Position numbers and translations under genes: made by a program. A stretch of 35,034 nucleotides of DNA from Coriobacteriia bacterium. Lineage in GTDB: Bacteria; Actinomycetota; Coriobacteriia; Coriobacteriales; UBA8131. The stretch is taken from positions 1-35,034 of the forward strand of contig WQXH01000020.1 in NCBI GenBank assembly GCA_009784945.1. Reading direction: 5' to 3'. The notes beneath the pieces are model-generated. The model had not been told where the DNA came from. It searched no databases and was given only the letters and a program-made list of their open reading frames with translations. Positions 16,526-25,344 of this stretch are shown piece after piece (position 1 is the first letter of the stretch; each line of letters opens with the position of its first letter).

Positions 16526-16664
16526 TTATTACTGCAAACGATACTGTAAAGGAACTCATCAAAAATTTCAATGGCTTAACTGAGGTGAGTCATGCACTTG
16601 AGCGATTTTGTTATACTATCCTCTTGGAGAAAACGGTTTTTACTTACCTATACAAGGAGTTTCC

Positions 16665-19256
16665 ATGCAGCAGTATGACCCTCATTTTATTGAGGAAAAG
16701 TGGCAAAAGATCTGGGATAAAAACGACATTGACCTCATGCAGCCCGATAATGAAAAGCCACCTTATTACGTTTTAGAGATGTTTCCATATCCCAGCGGCG
16801 ATGTGCACATGGGGCATGTAAGAAACTACTCAATTGGAGACGTAATCAGTCGCTACAAGCGCATGCAGGGGTTTAATGTTTTACACCCAATAGGCTGGGA
16901 CTCCTTTGGATTGCCTGCCGAGAATGCTGCTATCAAGCAAAACTCCAGTCCCCAAAAATGGACTTACGAGAACATCGATAAGCAACGTGCCTCGCTTAGG
17001 CGCCTGGGATTTTCATATGATTGGTCTCGAGTGGTTATTACCTCAGATGCCGATTACTACCAATGGGGACAATGGATCTTCCTTAAGTTTTGGGAGATGG
17101 GTTTGGTTGAGCGTCGGTCTTCGCCAGTCAATTGGTGTCCAGACTGCAATACGGTTTTGGCTAACGAACAAGTCTTAGGAAACGACGGACACTGCTGGCG
17201 CTGCAAAACCATCGTTGAGAAGCGTGAGCTTGAGCAGTGGTACTTCAACATCACCTCATACGCCGATGAGCTCCTGGAAGATCTGGATGAGCTCAAGGGC
17301 TGGCCTGAGCGCGTCAAGCAAATGCAGGCAAACTGGATAGGAAAAAGCACGGGTGCCAATGTGGTCTTTACCCTTTGTGATGAAAATGGCAATGCAACGG
17401 ATGAGACAATTACCGTGTTTACCACACGACCCGACACCCTCTTTGGCTGCAGCTTCTTCTTGCTTGCCCCCGAACACCCCTTGGCTTTGCGTTTAAGCAA
17501 GGGCACGGAGTATGAAGCAGCTGTCAACACGGTGCGTCTATCGGTAGAAAAGGCAAGCTCTGTTGAACGCGAAATGACCGAGCGCGATAAGAACGGAGCC
17601 TTTACAGGGCGATATGTCATTAACCCGGTCAGCAACCAAGCAGTGCCTATATGGGTGAGCGATTACGTGCTTATGGAATACGGAACAGGGGCGGTCATGG
17701 CCGTGCCGTCTGGAGATCAACGCGATTTTGAATTTGCAAAGAAGTATGGGCTGCCTATCCCGCCCGTTGTGGTATCAAAGGATGATCCACTACTCGCAGA
17801 GCTTGCCAATCAAACCGACACCAGGCTGCTGGATGTACCTTGGGATGAGGCGTATACGGGCAGTGGGTTTATGGTGCAAAGCGGCGAGTTTACCGGGCTG
17901 GCTGGCGGCAAGGACTCTGAAGGATCAAGTGCGGTCATTAATTGGTTGAGCGAGCGAGGCCTCGGAAGCGCGTCGGTTAACTTTCGCTTACGCGACTGGC
18001 TCATCAGTCGTCAGCGTTACTGGGGCAATCCAATTCCAGCCGTTCATTGTAAACACTGTGGTATAGTGCCCCTCCCTTACGAGGATCTGCCGGTCATCTT
18101 ACCTTTGGATCTAGACGTAACCGCTGGTGAGAGCTTAGCTGATCACAAGGAGTTCTGTGAGGTGAACTGCCCTTTATGCAGACAACCTGCCAGGCGCGAG
18201 ACTGATACCATGGACACCTTTACCTGCTCAAGCTGGTATTACCTGCGTTATGTGGACGCTCATAATAAATCGCTGCCCTTTGATGGAGACACTGCGGATA
18301 AGTGGCTGCCAGTTGATCAGTACATAGGAGGCATAGAGCACGCCATCTTGCATTTGCTTTACTCGCGCTTCTTTACCAAGGCACTGCGTGATGCGGGGCT
18401 TCTCGGTAGTACGGGTGCGCGCAGCCTCTTGCAACTCGGTGAGCCCTTTAAGAACTTGCTCACCCAAGGTATGGTCAAGCTTGATGGCGAAACAATGAGC
18501 AAGTCCAAAGGCAACGTAGTACCCCCCGAAGACATGATTGCACGCTACGGTGCCGACACGCTCAGGGTCTATATCCTCTTTATGGCGCCGCCAGACAAGG
18601 ATTTGGAATGGAGCCAGGAGGGGCTCGAAGGCATCTGGCGTTTTTTAAACCGCGCATGGCGTAGTGTCTATGACTTGTTGGGAGAGTGTGTTGTAGACTC
18701 CGAAAACAATGTGCTCTCCATCTACGATCAAGATCTCACCTCAGCAGATGCCGACTTGCGAGGACAAGACCTGAACCGAGACATCCATCGTGTCATTGGC
18801 AAGGCAAAAGACGACATAGAGCGCTTTAACCTCAACACAGCCATAGCGGCTATTATGGAGCTGTTGAACTCGGTGAGCGCCTACATCAAGCTGCCACGAG
18901 AACTGCGCAACGAAGAGCTTTGTAGACGCGCAGCTGAAGCGCTTACCTTGCTACTGGCCCCTATGGCACCCCATATTGCCGAGGAGCTATGGTGTGTGGT
19001 GTTGCAAAACGAAAGGAAGGGCAGCGTGCATGCACAAGCCTGGCCTGCTCATGACCCAAGTCAGGCGCAGGCCACAATGGTTGAGCTGGCTGTGCAGGTA
19101 AACGGCAAGGTGAGGGCGAGAATTACGGTTGCACAAGATGCCAACGAAGCAGAAGTTAGGACAGAGGCTCAAGCGGCCGTTGCTACCCTTCTTGATAATG
19201 CTGAGCCACGTAAAATTATTGTGGTAGGTGGCAAGCTGGTCAATATCGTAGTTTGA
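16665..19256 (+). CDS. leuS: Leucyl-tRNA synthetase
   Basis: An 863-residue class I aminoacyl-tRNA synthetase. The HIGH box is HMGH at 48-51 within [11 protein letters not shown], and the KMSKS box is TMSKS near 610. A zinc-binding CPDC...CWRC lies at about 160-185. The CP1 editing domain has TTRPDTLFG, and the C-terminal anticodon-binding and LeuRS tail end in [15 protein letters not shown] chose the ATG at 16665 because AAGGAG stands 5 nt before it; an upstream in-frame start at 16608 lacks one. Length and motif order are normal for the bacterial enzyme. A standard T-box fold is not evident in the 139 bp before it. Confidence 0.97.
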   Translation: MQQYDPHFIEEKWQKIWDKNDIDLMQPDNEKPPYYVLEMFPYPSGDVHMGHVRNYSIGDVISRYKRMQGFNVLHPIGWDSFGLPAENAAIKQNSSPQKWTYENIDKQRASLRRLGFSYDWSRVVITSDADYYQWGQWIFLKFWEMGLVERRSSPVNWCPDCNTVLANEQVLGNDGHCWRCKTIVEKRELEQWYFNITSYADELLEDLDELKGWPERVKQMQANWIGKSTGANVVFTLCDENGNATDETITVFTTRPDTLFGCSFFLLAPEHPLALRLSKGTEYEAAVNTVRLSVEKASSVEREMTERDKNGAFTGRYVINPVSNQAVPIWVSDYVLMEYGTGAVMAVPSGDQRDFEFAKKYGLPIPPVVVSKDDPLLAELANQTDTRLLDVPWDEAYTGSGFMVQSGEFTGLAGGKDSEGSSAVINWLSERGLGSASVNFRLRDWLISRQRYWGNPIPAVHCKHCGIVPLPYEDLPVILPLDLDVTAGESLADHKEFCEVNCPLCRQPARRETDTMDTFTCSSWYYLRYVDAHNKSLPFDGDTADKWLPVDQYIGGIEHAILHLLYSRFFTKALRDAGLLGSTGARSLLQLGEPFKNLLTQGMVKLDGETMSKSKGNVVPPEDMIARYGADTLRVYILFMAPPDKDLEWSQEGLEGIWRFLNRAWRSVYDLLGECVVDSENNVLSIYDQDLTSADADLRGQDLNRDIHRVIGKAKDDIERFNLNTAIAAIMELLNSVSAYIKLPRELRNEELCRRAAEALTLLLAPMAPHIAEELWCVVLQNERKGSVHAQAWPAHDPSQAQATMVELAVQVNGKVRARITVAQDANEAEVRTEAQAAVATLLDNAEPRKIIVVGGKLVNIVV

Positions 19257-19408
19257 GCTGACCAGCTGAGCTGAACGCTGCGATGCTTTGGTAACTCCTT
19301 TGGCCATCTCAAAACATCAAGGAAGTGTTGTTTTAGTGTTACGGATTTGTAGCGTAATGAGCCTCAGGCTGCTTGCGTGCCGCTTTTTGATAAAATATGG
19401 GTCTGCGT

Positions 19409-19480
19409 GGGCGTTTGGCGCAGCGGGAGCGCGCTTCCTTCACACGGAAGAGGTCGCTGGTTCAAATCCAGTAACGCCCA
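19409..19480 (+). tRNA. tRNA-Val (CAC), hybrid after element integration
   Basis: Acceptor GGGCGTT/AACGCCC. Anticodon stem CTTCC/GGAAG encloses TTCACAC, giving CAC (Val). Discriminator A19480; CCA at 19481-19483. The 3' half from about 19439 is inside the repeat that bounds the mobile element, and the integrase lies 108 bp further on, so this half was probably supplied by the element. Its T-stem GCTGG/CCAGT has a G-T wobble at the first pair, whereas the distal copy at 26704 has a perfectly paired stem. Confidence 0.95.
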
Positions 19481-19483
19481 CCA
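19439..19483. repeat. attL (in tRNA-Val)
   Basis: 45 bp shared with 26687-26731 at 42 positions. The first 17 bases, from the anticodon loop to the variable loop, and the last 16 (T-stem to CCA) are identical; the three differences lie between. Crossover is likely in the first 17-bp block, typical of tyrosine integrases using the anticodon loop. Confidence 0.8.
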
Positions 19484-19552
19484 GAGTTTTCGCAGGTAAA
19501 TCGCATAAAGAGTCATCTACCTTCCCACCTTCAACCACAAACGAGAATAAAA

Positions 19553-19574
19553 TTTCTACAAAACTTCTACAAAT
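19553..19574. repeat. Integrase arm-type site pair, attL side
   Basis: Two tandem 11-bp units, TTTCTACAAAA and CTTCTACAAAT, directly downstream of the integrase stop codon. The same pair occurs at the far end (26549-26570) in the same orientation. An 11-bp period places both on one face of the helix, as expected for arm binding by the integrase N-terminal domain. Confidence 0.6.
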
Positions 19575-19590
19575 AGTATGCAGAAGCGCA

Positions 19591-20802
19591 TTAAAAGTTG
19601 ACAATCTTGCCCATTTTAAGGGGCTTCATTTCCAATACTTTGCCCATGATTGCTGCTGCTTTCACATCATCTTCCCTCTGTGCATGGGCGTACAGGTCGA
19701 GGGTGATTCCTGTGGAGGCGTGGCCTAGACGGGCAGATACCGCCTTAATGTTCAACCCACTGCTCACCAAGAGAGTGGCATGGGTATGCCTTAGTTCGTG
19801 GACTTTCAACCCCTCAAAGCCATGCTCAGTGGTAAAGTCTCTCCACCAACGTCCGTAGTTGTCGGGGTCTGAATACTCGGCATTGCTGTCAGTCACCACG
19901 GGCGTACTGCCGCCTACCTCTGTGCCGTGCTGTTGGTAGTACTCAGTCTGCGTACTTTTCCAACGCCTGAGTTGTTCGATGGTGCCAGCATCAATGGACA
20001 CGGTGCGGAGCCCAGCTTTTGATTTGGGTGCCTTGGTTGTGCGGTCTTTCTGTAGCGTGTGCCTGATTTCAATGTGGCCATGAACAAGGTCTATGTTCCC
20101 CCACGTCAGTGCCAGCATCTCGCCACGTCTCATACCGGTTGCCAGCACAATTCTTGCACCGGAGATTCTTGCTAGTTGGAGGATACTATCAACCTCGCGG
20201 CTGCGGCTCAAGGCTCTTTCATTGGCGTTAAAAGCCTGTAGCAGCCTGCCAACCTCCTCTTTGCTCAGTGCCTTGCGCTTAGTCTCAAGGGGAAGCTGCG
20301 GACGCTCTACGCGCTCACAGGGGTTGTACATGAGAATGTCATCATTCACCGCCAGCTTGAGGATACTGTGGAGTACAAGACTGGCAGTCTTTATCATATG
20401 AACTCCCAGTTTGTCCTCTACCTTCATATCTGCGTAGGCCGTCCTGATATTATGAGGGGCTATCTCTTTGAGTGGCGTGTCCTCAAAGTAACGGTTCAAG
20501 TGTCGTATTGCGTAATCCTCCTTTGCCATAGTAGAAGCTGCATACCTTTCAGATGATATACGTGTCTCGTGCCATTGAGCAGCGTACTCCCCAAAGGTCA
20601 CCTTGTCTGCATCTAAGCGCAACCCTCCTTCCAGTTCTCGCCGAAATTCCTCGCGGGCTCTCACCGCGTCAGCCTTGGTGCCCTTAACAGTTCTGGTTGC
20701 CTGTCGGTACTTCTTTGCTTTCTTATCGTAGCCGAGGGAGAAGCGTATTTCCCATGAGTACTTGGAAATCTTCCGTATTGTTCCTGCTCCTTTTATCTTC
20801 AT
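19591..20802 (-). CDS. int: Tyrosine recombinase (integrase)
   Basis: A 403-residue phage-type integrase. It has an N-terminal arm-binding domain (1-60, GTIRKISKYSWEIRFSLGYD), a SAM-like core-binding domain (about 68-160) and a C-terminal catalytic domain. The catalytic set is complete: R225 in ATGMRRGE, K in KSKAGLRTV (about 262), H335 and R338 in HELRHTH, H361 in GHAS, and nucleophile Y371 in LDLYAHA. An insertion of about 20 residues (196-217) precedes box I. AAAGGAGG stands 8 nt before the ATG. It reads toward the tRNA-Val gene it inserted into. Confidence 0.95.
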   Translation of the reverse strand: MKIKGAGTIRKISKYSWEIRFSLGYDKKAKKYRQATRTVKGTKADAVRAREEFRRELEGGLRLDADKVTFGEYAAQWHETRISSERYAASTMAKEDYAIRHLNRYFEDTPLKEIAPHNIRTAYADMKVEDKLGVHMIKTASLVLHSILKLAVNDDILMYNPCERVERPQLPLETKRKALSKEEVGRLLQAFNANERALSRSREVDSILQLARISGARIVLATGMRRGEMLALTWGNIDLVHGHIEIRHTLQKDRTTKAPKSKAGLRTVSIDAGTIEQLRRWKSTQTEYYQQHGTEVGGSTPVVTDSNAEYSDPDNYGRWWRDFTTEHGFEGLKVHELRHTHATLLVSSGLNIKAVSARLGHASTGITLDLYAHAQREDDVKAAAIMGKVLEMKPLKMGKIVNF

Positions 20803-20912
20803 AGCGCTGTCCTCCTTTCATGTCTTTTGTGTTGATGGTAATGACTTGCCTACTACATAGTTGCTCTGCGTCTACAGTATCTCCTTTCACTTGTTTACCT
20901 GAGAATACAAGG

Positions 20913-21809
20913 TTAATCTTCAATAGCTCGGCCAGACCCAGTGCTCTCGATTGCTTCTTGCATATCAGCGATACCGGGGAATTGGTAGGGGCGGGCATTG
21001 TTGTTGCCCTGCCATCGAAGTTCTCGGGCTCTTAACTCACGAGCAGGCTTGAACTGCATCTCTGGCTCAGAGGTTTTCGCAAGCCGCTTCAGCTCATTGC
21101 TGTACTTTTCTATGTGAGATTGGACACAGGCTATGCGAGGTTGGCCACCTGCTGATCCTGTGCGGATACGGTTTACCACTTTGCCGCATACAGGACACAG
21201 GCCGGGAGATTGCGTCTTGGTGACGGATGCCAGCGAGTGCCACGCACCCTCAAAGCCCTGCGGTTTTCTGAACTTGGGCTTGCCCTCAAACGTACCGATA
21301 TAACTTGGCCTTGAAAAATAGTTTGCAATCAAGTGCCCCAAAAGTAGCACGAGTTTGCGAGAGTCACTGTCGATGAACTCTTCTCTACTTTGGGCGAAGA
21401 GCGTGAATACCTGATTGCTGCTGTCAAGGTGTTCTCGCGTGCCCTCTATTAGGTGGCACTCTTCCTCATATTCACTCGGAATATCCAAGGGTGAAACATC
21501 AGCACCTCTGGCATTGTTCATGTCTAGAGGCAATAGTACCTTGATTTCAATATGGAAAAACTCACCACTCCAAGACTTGCTCAAGAAAAGCTCTGCGAAG
21601 TAGTTAATATCAGAACGGCTGGCCAGCCCGTTTCCGTAGGCGATAAGGCTGGCTACTCTATACAGGCATTCGCATTGAATGGCGGCTTCGTCCAAATGCA
21701 ACTTCTGTAACCCCGTAAGCTCGGGCACATCTACTATAGCCTTAATGTATTCCTCAGGGGTGAGCGCATTGGCTGGTTGGGCAAAATCAGATTTCTGCTC
21801 TGTTGTCAT
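20913..21809 (-). CDS. Element-encoded protein with a CxxC zinc-finger-like motif
   Basis: A 298-residue soluble protein. The ATG at 21809 has AAAGGAG 5 nt upstream; an earlier TTG or GTG start is less likely. The N-terminal 190 residues are mostly helical with no motif I know. Residues about 205-240 carry LCPVCGKVVN...RIACVQSHIEKY, a CxxC-C-H zinc-ribbon-like site often found near the end of element-borne Abi-type or DNA-binding proteins. It lies 110 bp upstream of the integrase on the same strand and is divergent from the XRE gene. It could be a regulator or an accessory protein; function unknown. Confidence 0.6.
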   Translation of the reverse strand: MTTEQKSDFAQPANALTPEEYIKAIVDVPELTGLQKLHLDEAAIQCECLYRVASLIAYGNGLASRSDINYFAELFLSKSWSGEFFHIEIKVLLPLDMNNARGADVSPLDIPSEYEEECHLIEGTREHLDSSNQVFTLFAQSREEFIDSDSRKLVLLLGHLIANYFSRPSYIGTFEGKPKFRKPQGFEGAWHSLASVTKTQSPGLCPVCGKVVNRIRTGSAGGQPRIACVQSHIEKYSNELKRLAKTSEPEMQFKPARELRARELRWQGNNNARPYQFPGIADMQEAIESTGSGRAIED

Positions 21810-21891
21810 GGTCTCTCCTTTACAAAGTACCACGCATTAAAATTTCTGAACGCTAGATGAATCTCGCAAAAGCTAAAGAACCGATATGGTA

Positions 21892-21910
21892 AATTGTAAC
21901 TATAATTGTA
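21892..21910 (+). promoter_or_regulatory. Divergent control region, tandem AATTGTA
   Basis: AATTGTA occurs twice with a 12-bp period (21892-21898 and 21904-21910) and surrounds a TATAAT (21901-21906). It lies in the divergent spacer between the zinc-finger gene and the XRE repressor, where an autorepressor would bind. No clear -35 is present. Confidence 0.35.
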
Positions 21911-21955
21911 GTGATGGCTGAGCAGGTCGTCAAGGAAAAGATAGGAGGAAGAAGA

Positions 21956-22171
21956 ATGCTGAGGCTGCGAATTGAGAGACAGAGGTTAGGGGTCTCTCAG
22001 GCGAGGTTGGCTGCTGCCACTCAAACAATGCACCCCTCAAGTATCGCTCAGATTGAGGCGGGCAGGAAGCCGGGGTTCAAGCAGAGACATCTGTTGGAAC
22101 AGGCAATGAGAGAAAAGGGATGGCAAGGAAAGGGCGACTTGTTTGAGGAGGTGTTAGATGAAAGCCCTTGA
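21956..22171 (+). CDS. XRE-family repressor
   Basis: A 71-residue Cro/CI-type DNA-binding protein consisting essentially of one helix-turn-helix: LRIERQRLGVSQARLAAATQ, then HPSSIAQIEAGRKPG. I placed the start at ATG 21956 because AGGAGGAA lies 7 nt before it; a longer GTG form (21911) lacks a ribosome site. It overlaps the Xis gene by 14 nt. By position it is the likely switch controlling excision and replication genes. Confidence 0.8.
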   Translation: MLRLRIERQRLGVSQARLAAATQTMHPSSIAQIEAGRKPGFKQRHLLEQAMREKGWQGKGDLFEEVLDESP

Positions 22172-22358
22172 AGGTTATCCTCCGTTCCTGACAGTCAAAC
22201 AAGCAGCGGGGGTCATGCAGGAATCGGAGAACACGATAAGGCGCTGGTGCAATGAGGACATTCTGCCTGCTGTGAAGTTTGCAGACGGTGGACACTGGCG
22301 CATAGTAAAGATAAAACTTGAGGCCATGATTGAAAAAGGAGAGTATCAAGATGTTTGA
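22158..22358 (+). CDS. Excisionase-like MerR-type HTH protein
   Basis: A 66-residue small DNA-binding protein of the Xis/MerR winged-helix class. FLTVKQAAGVMQESENTIRRW is the HTH, and HWRIVKIKLEAMIEK the wing and tail. A strong GAGGAGG precedes the ATG. It overlaps both the XRE gene and the primase start, so all three are translationally coupled. By position and fold it could bend DNA for excision or regulate the primase. Confidence 0.8.
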   Translation: MKALEGYPPFLTVKQAAGVMQESENTIRRWCNEDILPAVKFADGGHWRIVKIKLEAMIEKGEYQDV

Positions 22359-24558
22359 TGTTACTGAGATAAATGAAGAGACCGCCTCGGACAAGGCAGC
22401 CTCCTCAGAACTGTTCGACTGCGCGAACACTGAACAGTTTAACAAAACCACTGGCAATGCACCAGACCTGAAAGCTGCCGCGCTGGAATATGCGAGGCAA
22501 GGATACCCTGTATTTCCCTGTGTCACCAAAGGCAAAAAGCCGTTAACAGCAAATGGATATAAGAACGCAACCACTGACCCTGAAACAATAGAGAGATGGT
22601 GGTCGTGGAATCCAACGGCCAACATTGGACTTGTAACCAACAACATGTTAGTTGTTGATATTGATGGAGAATTGGGCGCAGAATCCTTGGCAGCCTGGGA
22701 AGCTATACAGGGCACCCTTCCTGAGACCGCCACAGCCCGTACGGGCGGCGGTGGAAGCCATCGCTTCTACAGGGTAAAGGAGCCAGTTAAGTGCCGTACA
22801 GCCGCCCTAGAAGGCGTGGACATCAGAGCGGACGGTGGGTATACCATTGTAGCTCCATCAATCCATCAAAGTGGTGCGGCCTATGCATGGAAGATACCGC
22901 TTGAGCAAATCGCCTATGCGTCCGAGGCTGTCATCAAGCTAGCCACTCATAGGAGTACGAAGAAGCCTGTTGATTCCTTGCCCGAGGGAAACCGGAACTC
23001 TGGCCTTACAAGCTTGGGCGGTAGACTGCGGGTTCGCGGAGCCAGCGATGTGCTCATACATGAGGCTCTTCACGAGGCCAACAGAGTGCACTGCACGCCA
23101 CCTCTGGGGCAAGAGGAAACGCAAGGTATTGCTGATAGCATAACTGGTTATCCTAAGGGTGAGCTTGCAGTCGACCACACAGGTGCTGGTTTATCTGAGC
23201 GGTATGCTGCTCGGTATTGTGGCCTTGCCTGTTACTGCCCTGCTATTGGCTGGCTCGTCTATAACGGTATTGTGTGGCAACGCTCAGACCTTGAAGCCTT
23301 GCAACTTATGGATAGCCTCACTCGAGATATGCTGGTAGATGCTAACACCCAGCTTGCACTTGCACACGATGGACTGGCGCAAGCCGAAATAGATGGTAAC
23401 AAAGAAGCAAAAAAGGAAGCAGGGGATAAGCTAAAGAGGGCAAGGGAATATCGCTCCTATGCCCTCAAGTGCAGAAGCACATCAACCATGAGTGGTGCAC
23501 TAAACCATGCGAGATGCCATCTTGCAATAGATCTTGGCCAACTTGATAACGACCCCTATTTACTTAACACACCGACAGGAACAGTGGATTTGAGGACGGG
23601 GATTACCAAGCCTCACAATCCAAAGGACTTCTGTACCAAAGTAACGGCGGTAGAGCCAGCAGACAGTGAGGAAGATATGCTCCTGCAAGACTTTCTGTCG
23701 TTGATATTTTCCGGAGACAGAGAGCTGATGCACTATGTCAAAGTTGCTTTGGGCTCAGGACTTATAGGTAAGGTCTTTGAAGAAGCCATGCTCTTGGCAT
23801 ACGGTGACGGTTGCAATGGCAAGAGCACCCTGTTCAATACTGTGGCGAATGTAATAGGTTCTTACAGTGGCAAGTTCCCCGCAGAGGCTCTGACTACCAA
23901 GGGTAAAAGTGCCAGACACGACCTAGCAGAATTATTGGCGGTCAGGCTTGCCTTTGCCGCCGAGACTGAGGAAGGAATGCGACTATCCAATTCGGTTCTC
24001 AAGCAGATTGCTTCCACGGATAACATATCGGCAGAACGTAAGTTCCATGACCCATTCGATTTTGACCCTTCACACTTGATGGTCCTGTCTACCAATCATC
24101 TGCCCAAGGTATCAAGCATCGACTATGGAACATGGCGCAGAATCAAGGCAGTACCCTTTGGCGCAAAGATACAAACTCCCGATACCTCATTTGCCGGAAA
24201 GCTACTAAAGGAATCAGGCGGGGCAATGCTGAGATGGCTTGCTGAGGGTGCCAAGGAGTTCATTGAGAATGGGTACAAGTTTCCATCCTGTGCGGCTGTA
24301 GACCGTGCCATAGAGATTTACAAAGCTTCCAATGATTGGCTGGGTGCCTTTCTGGAGGAATGCTGTGTGCTTGGTGAGGGGCAAGCTGGCGGCAGAGAAC
24401 TGTACTCTGCTTACCACTTCTGGGCTTCTCAGGCCAATGACTACATAAGGAGCAAGGCAGACTTCAAGGCAGCTTTGGAGAACGCAGGCTTGGAGTGGAG
24501 GAAAACCAACAAAGGCGTGCGCTGGTATGGGATTTCCTTAGTAACTCCAACTGTGTAG
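22351..24558 (+). CDS. Prim-pol / SF3 helicase replication protein
   Basis: A 735-residue replication protein of the phage/plasmid P4-D5 type. The N-terminal archaeo-eukaryotic primase-polymerase domain (about 40-210) starts GYPVFPC...KKPL and has catalytic D103 and D105 in VVDID with H137 in HRFY. A PriCT-like segment follows (about 215-270), then a D5-N domain. The superfamily 3 helicase has Walker A GDGCNGKST (about 486-494), then LAFAAETEEG and the sensor VLSTNHLPKV (about 578-587). The ATG at 22351 has AAGGAG 9 nt upstream and overlaps the Xis stop. It gives the element autonomous replication initiation. Confidence 0.93.
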   Translation: MFDVTEINEETASDKAASSELFDCANTEQFNKTTGNAPDLKAAALEYARQGYPVFPCVTKGKKPLTANGYKNATTDPETIERWWSWNPTANIGLVTNNMLVVDIDGELGAESLAAWEAIQGTLPETATARTGGGGSHRFYRVKEPVKCRTAALEGVDIRADGGYTIVAPSIHQSGAAYAWKIPLEQIAYASEAVIKLATHRSTKKPVDSLPEGNRNSGLTSLGGRLRVRGASDVLIHEALHEANRVHCTPPLGQEETQGIADSITGYPKGELAVDHTGAGLSERYAARYCGLACYCPAIGWLVYNGIVWQRSDLEALQLMDSLTRDMLVDANTQLALAHDGLAQAEIDGNKEAKKEAGDKLKRAREYRSYALKCRSTSTMSGALNHARCHLAIDLGQLDNDPYLLNTPTGTVDLRTGITKPHNPKDFCTKVTAVEPADSEEDMLLQDFLSLIFSGDRELMHYVKVALGSGLIGKVFEEAMLLAYGDGCNGKSTLFNTVANVIGSYSGKFPAEALTTKGKSARHDLAELLAVRLAFAAETEEGMRLSNSVLKQIASTDNISAERKFHDPFDFDPSHLMVLSTNHLPKVSSIDYGTWRRIKAVPFGAKIQTPDTSFAGKLLKESGGAMLRWLAEGAKEFIENGYKFPSCAAVDRAIEIYKASNDWLGAFLEECCVLGEGQAGGRELYSAYHFWASQANDYIRSKADFKAALENAGLEWRKTNKGVRWYGISLVTPTV

Positions 24559-24560
24559 TA

Positions 24561-24654
24561 GTGACAATAGGTGACGGTGGATTTCTTATATATACATAAA
24601 CTACCTTTCTTGGTTTGTATAGCAGTATGAATATCTATCGTCACCCTTCGTCAC
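24561..24654. other. Candidate replication origin (iteron-flanked AT-rich DNA)
   Basis: Directly after the primase-helicase stop, GTGAC occurs at 24561-24565 and GTGACG at 24571-24576; CGTCAC occurs at 24639-24644 and 24649-24654. The two pairs face each other around about 60 bp of AT-rich DNA (ATTTCTTATATATACATAAA within it). Short iterons around a melting region beside a replication gene is the layout of P4-type origins. This is an inference from layout only. Confidence 0.5.
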
Positions 24655-24753
24655 TTTGGCACACCACAGCGTATCCGGGCGAGCCCGCGCCTCTAGTGGC
24701 ATGGAGGATTTGAGGGCTGTTTGAATCTTAGAACACAACTGCGAGTTGGCGAA

Positions 24754-25342
24754 CAGTGGGCAAGCCATCCTCGCTGGGGCTCGGAGTTCCCCACTGCACA
24801 TCATCTTCCAGCCCCAAAAGAGATACACACTAAAGAGAGAGCTTGGCACACTCTTGCCACAGTAGGAGGGGGTAGGTATATATTGAGTAATGTAGCTATT
24901 TGGAGATTAGGAACTTCCCCATACAAACTTTTTCTTCATTTCCAGAAGTGTTCCCAAGAAGAGCCAGCACATATGGGCAGCTTAGTACCTGTCTTGAAAT
25001 ACCTTGTCATATTGCTATCATGGAGGACAGGGCGGAGTCGCAATTCTTACTGGCCTGACAAAGCATACCAGTCAAATCATCTGCTGCTCTACACGGTTTA
25101 TGACTCCCTGTCTGCCCATAGCTCCCTGTATGGTTCTCATGAGCTATACTTTGATATGCCAAATACCTATGTGGTTCATTATGAATCTCGTAAACATGCT
25201 TGTAGAAGGACATCTGTCCATCCTGTAGCATGTTTATATGCCACATGGGTGTTTGGCGACATAGGGCGGATGTCCTTCTTCATGCTGCTAACGGCGTTCA
25301 GAATCATCCTCCTTGCATACCTGATGAACGGGAAGGATGATT
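24754..25342 (+). ncRNA. Highly structured non-coding leader or ncRNA candidate
   Basis: The 785 bp between the helicase gene and the zinc-ribbon operon hold dense inverted repeats. Examples: CAGTGGG/CCCACTG (24754-24796); TGGGGCT/AGCCCCA (24775-24816); GACAGG/CCTGTC plus GAGTC/GACTC (25026-25112) with ACTGG/CCAGT inside; a 17-bp pair with two mismatches (25158-25174 and 25241-25257) enclosing perfect TAAACATGCT/AGCATGTTTA and GGACA/TGTCC; and AATCATCCT/AGGATGATT (25302-25342). One frame is open throughout, but its product (rich in W and H) is unlike a real protein. The boundaries are approximate; it matches no RNA family I recognise. Confidence 0.5.
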
Positions 25343-25344
25343 AC

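Noticed and set aside
16526-16664. T-box riboswitch before leuS
   Set aside because: The 139 bp before the leuS start show no T-box consensus and no terminator/antiterminator pair.
22077-22733. 218-codon minus-strand ORF opposite the XRE/Xis/primase start
   Set aside because: It is fully covered by well-supported genes on the plus strand, so it is a shadow.
25158-25257. MITE or IS remnant
   Set aside because: The long inverted pair has no visible target-site duplication and no transposase fragment, so I left it as RNA-like structure.
24721-25344. In-frame 208-codon extension upstream of the first zinc-ribbon gene
   Set aside because: The product is rich in W and H with no domain, crosses strong hairpins, starts at TTG without a ribosome site, and a better ATG with AAGGA lies at 25345. 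An open frame of this length is a little surprising, so a coding test would still be worth doing.
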